DNA of 64,000 nucleotides from Flaccisagitta enflata (taxonomy: Eukaryota > Chaetognatha > Sagittoidea > Aphragmophora). Location of the stretch: positions 19,344,001 through 19,408,000 of the forward strand of contig OZ231128.1 in the NCBI GenBank assembly GCA_965153355.1. The letters are read 5' to 3'. Both the position numbers and the translations under genes were made by a program. Below, one piece after another: positions 34,573 through 46,872 of the stretch. Within the stretch, counting starts at the first letter, position 1; every line of letters starts with the position of its first letter. The notes beneath the pieces are model-generated. The model saw nothing but the letters and a program-made list of their open reading frames with translations. It made no database searches and was not told the origin of the DNA.

Positions 34573-35239
34573 AGGCCAGATACATAGCTACCCAAGTCGT
34601 GCGCGGATGGGCTGAGGCAATGATAAACAAGTGATCCAAGGATCGCACATGGTCAGCGGTACCCGATGCCCTGCTTGGAGTGATTAGCTGAAGAAGTGGA
34701 GTGAGAGCAGGGCAGCGGCCCCAAAGGGCCGATGTCCTGTAGGACACAGGGGTGAAGTTCCATACGTCCTGAAATGGCATATTTGGGGTAATTTTCTGTG
34801 ATATTCATTGGGAATTTTGTGTTTTTTTTAATTTTCTGTCAATTTGCCATGTTATTCAATGAGAATTTGAGGTCTGAGAGGTTGGATTTAGGGCCCAAGA
34901 GGCTGGATTTGAGGCCTGAGAGGCTGGATTTGAGGCCCAAGAGGCTGGATTTGAGGCCCAAGAGGCTAGATTTCAGGCCTGAGAGGCTGGATTTGAGGCC
35001 TGAGAGGCTGGATTTGAGGCCTGAGAGGCTAGATTTGAGGCCTGGAGATTTGAGGCCTGAGAGGCTAATTTGAAGGCTTGATTTGAGGCTTGAGAGGCCA
35101 GATTTGAGGCCTGAGAGGCTGATTTGGGCCTGAGGGCTTGAGAAGCTTCGGAGGGGGGGGGACGTAATGTCAGATGGACGTAACGGTTCACCCCTGTGTC
35201 CTACAGGACATCGGCCCTTTGGGGCCGCTGCCCAAAAAG
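34573..35239. mobile_element. GAGGCC-array element (copy 6)
   Basis: The left end at 34713-34755 reads GGGCAGCGGCCCCAAAGGGC, CGATGTCCTGTAGGACACAG; the right end at 35187-35235 is the reverse complement. The array of GGATTTGAGGCCTGAGAGGC units spans about 34865-35150. Its outer left portion (34573-34640) contains a decayed GTCS-tract 3-prime end (GGCCAGATACATAGCTACCC). The stem CCTGTAGGACACAGG differs from CCTGTAGAACACAGG at 13 kb, in the loop only. Confidence 0.75.
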
Positions 35240-35459
35240 GAGCTTTGTCTTTTTGTTTGTCTGTCTGTTGCTACGTCAATCTGTCAGTCCATCCATCTGT
35301 CTATTGATCTGCCAGGAATGTTTGAGTCTATAAGTGGAAAAACAACCATTTTACATCCTTTTTTTTTTGGATTGGGTGTGGGGGAAATTTGGATGTAGAT
35401 GGGAGTTAACTCCTCTGCCCACTCATCTGCAATGATATTGTGACCCCGGGTCACTCATT
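35240..35459 (+). mobile_element. GTCS-tract element, subfamily B, degenerate
   Basis: AGCTTTGTCTTTTTGTTTG, a GTCTG/GTCAGTCC tract, GTGGAAAAACAACC, GGATTGGGTGTGGGGG, CTGCCCACTCATCTGCAATG and TGTGACCCCGGGTCACTCAT. Order and blocks match subfamily B; the 5-prime palindrome is lost. Confidence 0.55.
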
Positions 35460-35763
35460 GCAGGACAAGTTATTTTTAAAAAAAAATTATATGACAAGGA
35501 AGCAGTGATAAAGAGCAACCAAATGATCGACTGGATGGACAAACAGGTTAAGGGAACAAATAATTGATGGACTGACGGATGGAAAGACCAAGTTATACAG
35601 TTGGGTGCACTTCACTATCAACTTCCCGTTTTCAACGTTTTAGGCGAGTCGTCTTTTCATCAACCAACAATAAACGACAGAAACAGATTTATTGCCAAGA
35701 CTTTTGTTTCGAGTCGAATTTTCTTTTTACGTATCACCAGTCTCCTACTCCCCACTACCTCCC

Positions 35764-35874
<111 letters not shown>

Positions 35875-36109
35875 TGTCACTCACTGCCCTCTTTCCATTT
35901 TCATCCCTCCCCCTGTTATGAGATTCCTTTGTGTCTGTATAGTTGTAACCCACTATATCAGACCCAAGAGTAATGGTTTTAGGGGCCCTTTTTGGGGCGA
36001 ATTTTGTTTGAGCATAATTTTACCATGAAGCTGTTCAAAAGTGACCAAAAAATTTTGCAGGAAGCTATTTACATGAAATGAGAATTTCCATTTCAAATTT
36101 TTTAGGAAT

Positions 36110-36646
36110 CCAAGCATTTTTGGACGCGCAGTGAAAAAAAAAAATTATATCTTTAAGTTTTACGGGCCCTTTTTGGGCCTTTTTAGGTACCCCAACCATC
36201 ACCTACCATCATGATTCTCTTTCCATCAGTCTCTTACATCAAGAAGTATAGCCCAAACAAATTTGGAAGGATTGGGTCTCTTTGAACAAGAAATTTTTAC
36301 CAAAAAAAGCCAAAATACGTCATTTTTAGCTTTTTTTGGGGTGATGTTTCCAGGGGCCCCCTTATAGAGCCCCCAAACCACCAGTAATAGATTCCCCATG
36401 CATTTTCTTTTTAATATGTCTATTTTCCAGGTACTTTTAGTATGATTTTTCAGTACTACAGCCTTGAAGTTACAAAATTGTGTTTTTTTTCATTTACCAG
36501 GTCATTTTGAACTGTAATAACTCGGCCATTTTTTGGAAATATCTGCTGAAATTTTTTCTGGGATCTCCCAAGATGCATGACTAACCATTTTCAAAAAAAA
36601 AAATGGATTCAGGGACCTTGAAATAGTGTTTTCATGTTAGAAAACT
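36110..36646 (-). repeat. Truncated right-arm segment within duplication copy 1
   Basis: This is the reverse complement of 31895-31400 and matches 39620-40132. It stops at AGAAAACTC, where it joins CTAGCTAGC at the start of duplication copy 2; the intact arm continues AAAAATTGG at 40133. Confidence 0.9.
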
Positions 36647-36747
36647 CCTAGCTAGCTAAGCTAATAAGCAGGACTGTGATGGTCAAAGTTGCTTACTTAA
36701 GATGTACCTTCCCTTTCTCTAACTGACTATCGCAAGTTTTTTTTCCT

Positions 36748-37506
36748 TCATTCTTCATCAGAGGCCTCGTTCTCTTGATCATCCCCTGGTTCGTCATTGT
36801 CACTTTCTTCATCTGATTCCGATTCATCAGGAGGTCTTTGAGCATCATCTGCAAATGGATTGCAGCAGTTAGAACATTCACAGAAAGTTGAGCATTTACC
36901 CTTACTTGCAAAGCAAGTGCACCTTCCATTCTTGCACTGGGACTTTTTGCACTTGCATTTTTTCATTACTGTATCAAACAGTTGAGCTTGTCTTTCCATG
37001 TTTTCTTGAGAATCGGGCACTAACTGATATCCACTTTCTCCTGCTTGCCACCCATGCTTAAGGGGGTCAGGGACAACAATTTGAGGTTTGGTAGCCTGTG
37101 TCCATACTTTGACTTGGTAAGCCAGATTTAGCGCTCTTTGATTTAGGCAGTCTTGGGAGGGCAAGACAGTGTTATTTTCTAAGGTGTAAACCCATGTGTC
37201 TTGTCTTGCTTGTTCAAGAGCATTTTTGGTGCTTGTAGAGTCAACAAACATCTCCCTTGCTGTCTGCTTTATCTTGTTTGAAAACTTTTTTTTGTACAAG
37301 GACAAAATGAATCTTGTGTAGCCCTCCAATTGTGGTTGTTCTGCCACTAATTTTTGGATACCTTTTTCAGGGTCAAAAATGAACTCATTGAAGTCAATGC
37401 AGGTTTTCAGAATCCATGCTGGTCCAAATGAGCGAGGAGAGCAGAGAATATCTGAACCAATTAATGGGTGAATCAGCCCAAAAAAGTATGGTAATGACAG
37501 ATGGCC
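36748..37506 (-). CDS. CXC/TSO1-type cysteine-rich protein, C-terminal part (copy 2)
   Basis: Identical in translation to 33375-34133, including the ten-cysteine module and acidic tail. The identity, in a region where microsatellites have changed length, points to recent duplication rather than long purifying selection. It is preceded by the same in-frame TGA at 37507-37509. Confidence 0.7.
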   Translation of the reverse strand, partial: GHLSLPYFFGLIHPLIGSDILCSPRSFGPAWILKTCIDFNEFIFDPEKGIQKLVAEQPQLEGYTRFILSLYKKKFSNKIKQTAREMFVDSTSTKNALEQARQDTWVYTLENNTVLPSQDCLNQRALNLAYQVKVWTQATKPQIVVPDPLKHGWQAGESGYQLVPDSQENMERQAQLFDTVMKKCKCKKSQCKNGRCTCFASKGKCSTFCECSNCCNPFADDAQRPPDESESDEESDNDEPGDDQENEASDEE

Positions 37507-37699
37507 TCATTGTTTCAAAACCATAAGATCTTGGTCTTTGTCGGCCTGCATAGCCTCCACAAGTGCGTTCATGTCAGTGACCTTTACCATGTCACCTTGA
37601 TCCAAAAAGATTTTTTTGTTTTGGAAATGATGAAAGTTTAGCAACAGTATGTTTTTTAGGATAGGGGACTGCTGACCGCTAAGACATAGGTTATATAAA
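37507..37699 (-). pseudogene. Upstream part of the CXC-protein frame (copy 2)
   Basis: Same sequence and same in-frame TGA as 34134-34326, and the same junction with the GTCS-tract element. The stop and the element insertion therefore predate the duplication. Confidence 0.5.
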
Positions 37700-37945
37700 A
37701 ACAAGGCCAACGCGTTACAAGTCGCGTGCGGTCTTGAATACTAAAAGACTAAAAGACTAAAAGACTAAAAGACTAAAAGACTAAAAGACTAAAAGACCAA
37801 AAGACCAAAAGACCAAGACAAAACAACTAAAAGCAGGAGTAGTAATGTAAAAAAACCCCCAAAAACGCCGAAAAAAGCAAAGTGTTTCCGACCGACCGAC
37901 CGACGGACAGAGTGGGTCATAGAGTCGCGTGCATGCGACTAAAAA
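37700..37945 (-). mobile_element. GTCS-tract element, subfamily A, with octamer interior (copy 2)
   Basis: Duplicate of 34327-34572. The octamer array differs by one substitution (AAAAAACT versus AAAAGACT). Confidence 0.75.
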
Positions 37946-38632
37946 AGGCCAGATACATAGCTACCCAAGTCGTGCGCGGATGGGCTGAGGCAATGATAAA
38001 CAAGTGATCCAAGGATCGCACATGGTCAGCGGTACCCGATGCCCTGCTTGGAGTGATTAGCTGAAGAAGTGGAGTGAGAGCAGGGCAGCGGCCCCAAAGG
38101 GCCGATGTCCTGTAGGACACAGGGGTGAAGTTCCATACATCCTGAAATGGCATATTTGGGGTAATTTTCTGTGATATTCATTGGGAATTTTGTGTTTTTT
38201 TTTTAATTTTCTGTCAATTTGCCATGTTATTCAATGAGAATTTGAGGTCTGAGAGGTTGGATTTAGGGCCCAAGAGGCTGGATTTGAGGCCTGAGAGGCT
38301 GGATTTGAGGCCCAAGAGGCTGGATTTGAGGCCCAAGAGGCTAGATTTTAGGCCTGAGAGGCTGGATTTGAGGCCTGAGAGGCTGGATTTGAGGCCTGAG
38401 AGGCTAGATTTGATGCCTGAGTGGCTGGATTTGAGGCCTGAGAGGCTAAATTTGATGCCTGAGAGGCTTGATTTGAGGCTTGAGAGGCCAGATTTGAGGC
38501 CTGAGAGGCTGGATTTGTGGCCTGAGAGACTTGAGAAGCTTCGAAGGGGGGGGGACGTAATGTCAGATGGACGTAACGGTTCACCCCTGTGTCCTACAGG
38601 ACATCGGCCCTTTGGGGCCGCTGCCCAAAAAG
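37946..38632. mobile_element. GAGGCC-array element (copy 7)
   Basis: Duplicate of 34573-35239. The array differs in the right half: units at 38410-38470 (TTTGATGCCTGAGTGGCTGG) have no exact partner in the first copy, so the array has been rearranged since duplication. Confidence 0.75.
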
Positions 38633-38852
38633 GAGCTTTGTCTTTTTGTTTGTCTGTCTGTTGCTACGTCAATCTGTCAGTCCATCCATCTGTCTATTGA
38701 TCTGCCAGGAATGTTTGAGTCTATAAGTGGAAAAACAACCATTTTACATCCTTTTTTTTTTTGGATTGGGTGTGGGGGAAATTTGGATGTAGATGGGAGT
38801 TAACTCCTCTGCCCACTCATCTGCAATGATATTGTGACCCCGGGTCACTCAT
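38633..38852 (+). mobile_element. GTCS-tract element, subfamily B, degenerate (duplicate)
   Basis: Duplicate of 35240-35459, with a homopolymer-length change and one substitution near the 3-prime end. Confidence 0.55.
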
Positions 38853-39160
38853 TACAGGACAAGTTATTTTTAAAAAAAAATTATATGACAAGGAAGCAGT
38901 GATAAAGAGCAACCAAATGATCGACTGGATGGACAAACAGGTTAAGGGAACAAATAATTGATGGACTGACGGATGGAAAGACCAAGTTATACAGTTGGGT
39001 GCACTTCACTATCAACTTCCCGTTTTCAACGTTTTAGGCGAGTCGTCTTTTCATCAACCAACAATAAACGACAGAAACAGATTTATTGCCAAGACTTTTG
39101 TTTCGAGTCGAATTTTCTTTTTACGTATCACCAGTCTCCTACTCCCCACTACCTCCCCCT

Positions 39161-39377
<217 letters not shown>

Positions 39378-39655
39378 TGTCACTCACTGCCCTCTTTCCA
39401 TTTTCATCCCTCCCCTGTTATGAGATTCCTTTGTGTCTGTATAGTTGTAACCCACTATATCAGAGTAAATGGTTTTTAGGGGCCCTTTTTGGGGCGAATT
39501 TTGTTTGAGCATAATTTTACCATGAAGCTGTTCAAAAGTGACCAAAAAATTTTGCAGGAAGCTATTTACATGAAATGAGAATTTCCATTTCAAATTTTTT
39601 AGGAATCCAAGCATTTTTGGACGCGCAGTGAAAAAAAAAAATTATATCTTTAAGT

Positions 39656-40665
39656 TTTACGGGCCCTTTTTGGGCCTTTTTAGGTACCCCAACCATCACC
39701 TACCATCATGATTCTCTTTCCATCAGTCTCTTACATCAAGAAGTATAGCCCAAACAAATTTGGAAGGATTGGGTCTCTTTGAACAAGAAATTTTTACCAA
39801 AAAAAGCCAAAATACGTCATTTTTAGCTTTTTTTGGGGTGATGTTTCCAGGGGCCCCCTTATAGAGCCCCCAAACCACCAGTAATAGATTCCCCATGCAT
39901 TTTCTTTTTAATATGTCTATTTTCCAGGTACTTTTAGTATGATTTTTCAGTACTACAGCCTTGAAGTTACAAAATTGTGTTTTTTTTCATTTTGAACTGT
40001 AATAACTCGGCCATTTTTTGGAAATATCTGCTGAAATTTTTTCTGGGATCTCCCAAGATGCATGACTAACCATTTTCAAAAAAAAAAATGGATTCAGGGA
40101 CCTTGAAATAGTGTTTTCATGTTAGAAAACTCAAAAATTGGTTTTTTTTTTGGTCGAATTTTGTTTTTTTTAGCATAATTTCAACATGAAGCTGTTCAAA
40201 AGTGGCCACAAAACTTTGCAGGAAGCTTGTTGCATAAAATGAGAAGTTCCATTTCAAATTTTGTAGGAATCCAAGCATTTTTAGACGCGCAATGAATAAA
40301 AAAGTGATATTTTTATGTTTTACGGGCCCTTTTTGGGCCTTTTTAGGTACCCCAACCATCACTTACCATGATGATCATTTTTTTTTTCAGTCTCTTACAT
40401 CAAGAAGTATTACCACCAAAAAAATTTGGGGGTTGGGGTCTCATTAAGCAAAAAATTTTCAACAAAAATAGCCAAAATAGGCTATTTTTGGCTGTTTTTT
40501 TGGGTGCGTTTCTAGGGGCCCCCTCGTAGGGCCCTAAAAACATCAAAAATGGAATCCTGATGCAATTTTACATAGAAACCACTTTTTTTTTGCCACCTTC
40601 AACGATTTTTTTTTTTTTTTACATGCTAGCTGAAGATATGCACGTGAGGGTCTACCCCTGTTTTT
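39656..40665 (-). repeat. Right arm of the large palindrome
   Basis: Reverse complement of 30861-31895. The outer end lies in CACGTGAGGGTCTACCCCTG, beyond which similarity to the left side is lost. No direct target duplication could be identified at the outer limits. Confidence 0.85.
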
Positions 40666-40882
40666 GATCCCATGGGGGCAGTTGGAGTGGCAAAAATTGG
40701 CTTGGTATGCTGCACCAGGTAGTTAGGTATGTCACCCAACCTTTGCAACGTTATCCAACGCAGCAGCAGAAGCGATGACACTTCTACAATGGTTGAGAGT
40801 CGGCGTTTCTTGTGCGGACCCCGATGCGCGGAATTAACCTTTTATTGCATCTCGGAATCAATGAGGTAGCGAATGGTTGGCA

Positions 40883-41064
40883 AACAAGGCCGGATACACG
40901 GCTACCAAAGTCGCCTGCGGGTGGGCAGTGGCCATATTCATGGTCACTAGACCATTTGGGCAGGAGCAGTGAGGTCCAAAAATAAAGATCATAAAAAAAG
41001 TAAAGTGTGACGGACCGACCGACGGACAAAGCGGGGTTAAGAGTCGCGTACATGCGACTAAAAA
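40883..41064 (-). mobile_element. GTCS-tract element, subfamily A, complete
   Basis: Minus strand: AGTCGCATGTACGCGACTC, TTAACCCCGC, GTCGGTCGGTCC, CACTTTACTTTTTTTATG, CCTCACTGCTCCTGCCC, CCCGCAGGCGACTTTGG and TAGCCGTGTATCCGGCCTTG. It has one of the shortest GTCS tracts. Confidence 0.72.
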
Positions 41065-41390
41065 GGATAGATTTTTGATAGATAAATAGACAAACAAAAA
41101 ACTATGTCTTTATTGGACCATGAAACGTTGGCAGGGGAATCGTGGACCAAACAACATCTTTCCATGACATGTTTTTGTGGTGCTTTTATTGCGTCAATTT
41201 CACATTTATTCTTCTTTTTCATCGTCATTTTTCTTCCTTGGAGACCAACTTTCATTCCCTCGTTTTTGGGCGGAATATCCCGCATTCTGTCTCCGCTTCT
41301 TTGTGTCATCTTCGTCGGTGTTGTTGTTGACTCAATTGTCGTCGTCGTCGACGTCTTTGGTCTTATCGTTGTCCTCTACATTGTCCTTGT
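41065..41390. other. Spacer with no recognised feature
   Basis: Mixed sequence; GTCGTCGTCG-rich at 41335-41350 just before the (GTT)n array, probably a diverged array edge. Confidence 0.4.
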
Positions 41391-41392
41391 TA

Positions 41393-41757
<365 letters not shown>

Positions 41758-41965
41758 TTTCTTTCTTCCACTAACATATATACAAGCACGTACGCACGCG
41801 ATCAACCGTGATTTTGGGATTTTTCAGGTGCACAAAACTGCTGAGCACAGGTGGCACATCGTCCTAGGAAGTACTTACCCATAAATGTATGAAAGTTGAA
41901 ACCAACAGGATTTCACTGAGCTTCATAATTCTGGGTTTTTTAAATTTGCGCCCTCGCATATTTTT

Positions 41966-42035
41966 GATAGTCCTTTGGTCGGTTAGTTGGTTGGTTTGTC
42001 GGTCGGTCGGTCGGCAACGCAAATGTTAGAACTCG
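41966..42035 (+). mobile_element. GTCS-tract fragment
   Basis: GGTCGGTTAGTTGGTTGG and GTCGGTCGGTCGGTCGGC, without recognisable ends. Confidence 0.4.
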
Positions 42036-42104
42036 CAAAATCCGAGGCTATTTCATCAAAGGGGTCATTTATTGCCTTTGCAATATTTTGCAGCATCATA
42101 GCCC

Positions 42105-42365
42105 TTGAATACTTTTGGGGTAGAAGAGAAAGGATGTTTTTCAGATTCTGTTTTATGGAGTGATGCGCGAATGAACTAGTCAGTGAGGGTTCACAAGGCC
42201 CTCTTCCATTTTGTTCTTTAAGAGTATGATTTCTTTACAATGTTGAGCAGTTTGCTTTTGGGGTAGATGAGAAAGGAGGTTTTTCAGATTCTGTTTTGTG
42301 CAAAACTAGGAGTGTTGCGCGTATTAACTAGTCAGTGAGGGTTCACAAGGCCCTCTTACATTTAT
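42105..42365. repeat. Two-copy direct repeat, unit about 145 bp
   Basis: CTTTTGGGGTAGAAGAGAAA and CTAGTCAGTGAGGGTTCACA at 42112-42200 recur as CTTTTGGGGTAGATGAGAAA and CTAGTCAGTGAGGGTTCACA at 42256-42350. Confidence 0.85.
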
Positions 42366-43035
42366 TTCAGTGTGGGTTTAGTGAGGGATATTGTTCCACC
42401 TATCATATGCAAAATAAAGGTGAAATTTAGGGGGTACATAAGCTTATCATAATGATTGAAAATTGATTATCACATCTGACATGTCTTTCTTAAAAATTGT
42501 ATAGTTGTTATTGTTTCTAGTTACTGCATTGTAACCTCTTGAATGCGCACAATTCTTTTAGCATAGTGGTGTTTGTTTTACGGAGAAATTCTCGGCCTTA
42601 TCCAACAAAAGTTGTAAATTTCAGTATTTCTATCGTTGTTAAATAGAAGATTGAAAAAGTAAACAGTTGGCAGGCTTTGAGTTTGCGTAGAAACGCATCT
42701 ATTGTATACTATGCCTCCACGGTCTCTAGGACGTAGATTGTTGTCGTCGTCAACAAACGTTATCAAAAATTCGTCTGTGAGAGAATTTGATCCAGAATTC
42801 GATAGGATACATGATTGCATAATCATAATTCGATATGATACATGATTGCATGATCAATCTTGGGTATATAACGGCCTTGGGTGCTGGGAACGCAGGATCT
42901 ATCATGATAAAATCAAAATAAATGGATGGTAATGAAATTGCGTCATTTTTGTGATAAGAAAATAGCTTCCAAGAACAATAACAAGTATCGCCGGGTTACA
43001 ATAAAGTAGGGGGGCAGGGGTGTACCACTCCACTC
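42366..43035. other. AT-rich spacer, nothing recognised
   Basis: A short duplicated phrase GATACATGATTGCAT occurs at about 42807 and 42838. Otherwise nothing was assigned. Confidence 0.4.
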
Positions 43036-43210
<175 letters not shown>

Positions 43211-43313
43211 CACCCTCACTTACAAGCATCCAAATTTTGGACCGGTGCATTTTCGAACTACCAATGGGCAGGCCGTCGGATACACAAAGAGAAGAAAGGG
43301 AAATACGATGATG

Positions 43314-43525
43314 TTTTCAGTCGAGGACTAGCGACTCAATAAGATGCTTTGTTCATTTTGTTGGTCCGTAACCCACGAGTCAAAAGGTGTTAAAACGCGC
43401 TTTTGAGATGCAGGGCGTCTGTGGGGGTGGAGGGCGGGGGTGGCGGGGGTGGCGGGGGGTTAGATGGGGGTTGTATGTCCTTCCCACCGTCTGCGACGAT
43501 GTTGTATTTGTAAACCTGCGTTGAT
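43314..43525 (+). mobile_element. GTCS-tract element, subfamily B, eroded
   Basis: CAGTCGAGGACTAGCGACTC (diverged palindrome), AATAAGATGCTTTGTTC, a nearly lost tract, CACGAGTCAAAAGGTG with AAACGCGC, a (GGCGGGGGT) G-rich block, then CCCACCGTCTGCGACGATG. The order matches subfamily B. Confidence 0.55.
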
Positions 43526-43764
43526 TATTTTTCTTTCAACCATCGAACAAAAGAAAATATTCAGGGATGATAGAAAAGGGTGGCAGAATGATTCTTCATT
43601 TCAGCTTTGCAAACTCTCAGACATAAATGGGATTTTGAATTAGCTTATCAAGGAAAAACATGATTTCATATTCTTATGGCTTATTTTGATAACAGCGTTC
43701 TCTATCAATGTTGAAATGGTTCAAGGTAGATAGCGGTACTCCTAATTTAGTTTTAGTCCTTTTG

Positions 43765-43800
43765 TGAGGAGGGCGGCAGCCCCGATGGGGAAAATGGACC
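43765..43800. mobile_element. Hairpin-end fragment of a GAGGCC-array element
   Basis: GGGCGGCAGCCCCGATGGGG resembles GGGCAGCGGCCCCGAAGGGG; no array is attached. Confidence 0.4.
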
Positions 43801-43990
43801 AGGTTTACTCCCAAGCTTTGCATGAGGCCTTGATGGTTTATTGTAGTTACAGGGTCATCCGCCTGAGTTGTCGGATTCTGTTAAGCTTTCACTCTCTGAT
43901 GCTATGAGACATGGATTTAGAATTAATCAAGTCTTGAAGAGTATAGATTGACATTTTTTGTGTCAAAATTTCAGCCATTTTGGTCAAGTA

Positions 43991-44392
43991 CACAAGGACG
44001 CAAAAGAGGCGCCAAGAGTTTTAGCACCCCCCACTACAGATAATTTGGCTGAATGAAATTTCTTTTTGAAAGTTGTTTTGAGTCACTAAGGGGAATATGA
44101 GTGGCGTCATCAGAGGGAATTTCAAGATTGTACCTAGAAACTTGAAAATTATCACTTTTTACTATATTTTCTTTACTTTTCCAAGAGTGTACATTTTATG
44201 AGTAAAAGTGATAAATTTCAAGGTTTTAGTTACAATTTCAAAAATCGCTCTGATGACGCCATTTGTACTCCTCTTAGTTACTCAAAATGACTTTCTATAA
44301 AAAAATTCAATCAGCCAATATGGCTGTAGTGGGGGGTGCTAAATTTTTTTTGGCTTTTGGCGCCTCATCACGCTGTATTTTGCGTTCATGTG
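43991..44392. mobile_element. TA-flanked foldback MITE nested in another MITE, 402 bp
   Basis: CACAAGGACGCAAAA mirrors TTTTGCGTTCATGTG, and further in AGGCGCCAAGAG mirrors TTGGCGCCT; AGCACCCCCCACTACAG pairs with CTGTAGTGGGGGGTGCT, giving arms of more than 130 bp. TA precedes and follows it. The host sequence in the uninterrupted copy reads AAGTAGTTTGTC, here AAGTA ... TAGTTTGTC, so the TA was duplicated on insertion. Confidence 0.92.
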
Positions 44393-44746
44393 TAGTTTGT
44401 CTTTTAATTGAATTTGAACTGACATGAGCATTTTCCCATTTGACAGATTTTCCATCAAAAATCAAGAATTCTGCTTGCCTTCATTTTATTTTTTTAGATA
44501 TTCATGACATAGAGGCAAGATTGATATCAAATGATAAATAAGCTGACAAACGTTTTAAACTACTCCAAAAACATCATTGATTTAAGCCTTTTTTGGCTTG
44601 TTGATTAAAAAAAAAATTGTGATATCAACCTGCATAATTCTTGGAATTTATTGGAAAATCTGCCCAGTCCTGAAATAAAAGCTTTAAGTTCAAATCCATG
44701 TTGAAGACAAACTACTTGACCAGAATGGATGAAATTTTGATACAAA

Positions 44747-45157
44747 CAAGGCCAACACCTATAAGTCGCGTGCGAGATTTACAGGGTAAGAAGGACTTAG
44801 AATGACTTAAAATGACTTAGAATGACTTAGAACAACTTAGAATGACTTAAAATGTCCAAAAAGGACTTAAAATGTCTAAAAAACCTAACGACCAAAAATG
44901 ACTTAAAATAACTTAAAATGACTATGAATTACTTAATATGACTTAGAATGACTCAAAATGACTTAGAATAACTATTAATGACTAAAAAAGACTTAAAATG
45001 ACCTAAGAGTTGACGCTTTATTACAAAAAAAGTAAAGTGTGACGGACCGACGGACGGACGGACGGACGGACGGACGGATGGACGGACCGACGGACGGACA
45101 GACCGACGGACGGACCGACAAAGCGGGGTGTAGAGTCGGCGTGCACGCGACTAAAAA
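44747..45157 (-). mobile_element. GTCS-tract element, subfamily A, with decamer interior, nested in a MITE
   Basis: Minus strand: AGTCGCGTGCACGCCGACTC, TACACCCCGC, a long GTCC/GTCGG tract, CACTTTACTTTTTTTG, an extended array of AAGTCATTCT decamers (44790-45010), CTCGCACGCGACTTATAGG and TTGGCCTTG. It interrupts the A6 run of the MITE right arm (TACAAAAAATGTC in the intact copy), giving TACAAA on one side and AAAAATGTC on the other. Confidence 0.85.
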
Positions 45158-45689
45158 TGTCAATCTATACTCTTCAAGACTTGATTAATTTCAATTCCAT
45201 GTCTCTTGGCATCAGAGAGTAAAAGCTTAACAGAATCCGACAACTCAGGTGGATGACCCTGTATTTGGCTATTTCGCAGTTTGGGGCAAGGATTAGAAAT
45301 TTGGGAGTTTTTCAAAAAGTTGAAAAAAAAAATGTTCTCATGCGCGAAAGCACAGCACATTTGCACATATGCACATTTGGACATTCTGAGTTGATGCTCG
45401 AAAAGGAGCATCATTGGGTGTATCTTTTTTCGTAATCAGACTTTGTTAATCGGGAAAAAAGTCAAAGTCAGTCTTCGACTTTTTGACATATTCGAGAGAA
45501 ACAGGGTTTTCATTTTCTTATGGGGAAGTTGCGGGTCTCTTCCGGCTGATTGGTCCCTCAAACGAAATTGATAGGGTAAGTAAATTTGATAATTCTCTTT
45601 CATTTGGCGCCAAGCAGAATGCTCTATGACAAATATTTTTCGCGCTATGATTTTTTTAAGATTTATTTACGAAAAATTCGAATGAAATT

Positions 45690-46190
45690 TTTTTCAATCT
45701 TTTTTCATTTTGTATAGGATCAATAAAGGAGTGAATTCTTGTTCACTTGAGCATGCAAATACATAAAAAATATTTGTGAGCACAGCTGCTACTCTGTGAG
45801 GGCGTTTTTGAGCATTTTAGCTCATTCAGCTCACTTACCTCAATCTATTTTTTCTGATTTCAAATACGATAAATGAATAAATATTTTCATATTTGTTTAA
45901 GCAAGCAAATTAAAAAAACATATCAGTGAGCAGAGCTGCTCACCTGTGAGGTGTTTTTAAGTATTCTAGCTCATTCAGCTCATTTAGCTTGCTCTTTTTC
46001 TCTGATTTAAAATAGGATAGATAAATGAATGTTTTGATTTAAGCATGCAAAAACAAGAAAGCATATCAGTGAGAAAAGCTGGTTGTCTGGTTGAATCATT
46101 TTGAATACTTTAGCTCATCTAGGTCATTTGGCTCAGTTCTATTTTTCTCTGATTTTCAGTGCAATCAATACATACAATTGCTTTTGATTT
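45690..46190. repeat. Diverged tandem repeat, three units of about 150 bp
   Basis: Blocks such as CATATCAGTGAGCAGAGCTG, TTTAGCTCATTCAGCTCA and TTTTTCTCTGATTT recur at about 45770, 45920 and 46065. Divergence between units is considerable. Confidence 0.7.
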
Positions 46191-46307
46191 CATCTAATAG
46201 AAAGAAGGAAAAATTTTGGTGACTGAAGTCAAAGGCATGGTGAAAAGTGACCAATGCTTATGACTTTTTTCCTCACGGCGACAGCCGCCATTACTGGTAA
46301 TATTTGT

Positions 46308-46490
46308 TTAGCACAAGCGACTCTACACATTGCTGAGTTGTATCGGTCCGTGTGTCGGTCCATCCGTCGGGAATGTAAGTGAAAATTCGCTTTTTGATCA
46401 TCCTTATGGTATTTTAAGCCATTCTTAGCGTGATTATTTCATGTATTAGTATTACAGCCCCTGCCCAGCCGTCCGCAAATTTTGCCCCAT
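46308..46490 (+). mobile_element. GTCS-tract element, decayed
   Basis: AGCACAAGCGACTCTACAC, GGTCCGTGTGTCGGTCC, GTGAAAATTCGC, TTACAGCCCCTGCCCAGCC and GTCCGCAAATTTTGCCCC. The 5-prime palindrome has lost one arm. Confidence 0.55.
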
Positions 46491-46576
46491 GTTGGTCTCT
46501 GTTGTTCTCTCTCCTTCTCCCATTCTATATTTGTGTCTCAATGTCTTTTTCCTTCTGTGTGTCTCCGTCTGCTTCT

Positions 46577-46872
46577 TCTGCTTCTTGTTCTTGTTCTTGT
46601 TCTTGTTCTTGTTCTTGTTCTTGTTCTTGTTGTACTTCTTCTTCATTTTCTATTTCTTCTTCTTTTTTTTTCTTTTTCTTTTTCTTCTTCTTCCTCTTCC
46701 TCTTCTTCTTCTTCTTCTTCTTCTTCTTCTTCTTCTTCTTCTTCTTCTTCTTCTTCTTCTTCTTCTTCTTCTTCTTCTTCTTCTTCTTCTTCTTCTTCTT
46801 CTTCTTCTTCTTCTTCTTCTTCTTCTTCTTCTTCTTCTTCTTCTTCTTCTTCTTCTTCTTCTTCTTCTTCTT
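46577..46872. repeat. (CTTGTT)n and (CTT)n microsatellites
   Basis: (CTTGTT)n at 46583-46632, then an impure stretch, then pure (CTT)n at 46704-46872. Poly-Lys, poly-Ser and poly-Phe frames are artefacts. Confidence 0.97.

Larger units (their letters stand above)
43850..45261. mobile_element. TA-flanked MITE, CAGGGTCATCC family, holding two later insertions
   Basis: The ends CAGGGTCATCCGCCTGAG and CTCAGGTGGATGACCCTG, both bordered by TA, match the 3665-4268 element. Removing the insertions at 43991-44392 (plus one TA) and 44747-45157 leaves about 597 bp, close to the 604 bp of the uninterrupted copy. Its interior runs in the opposite orientation to that copy. Confidence 0.9.

Noticed and set aside
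46583-46632. Telomere-like hexamer array
   Set aside because: The unit is CTTGTT, not a known telomeric repeat, and it grades into (CTT)n; it is an ordinary microsatellite.
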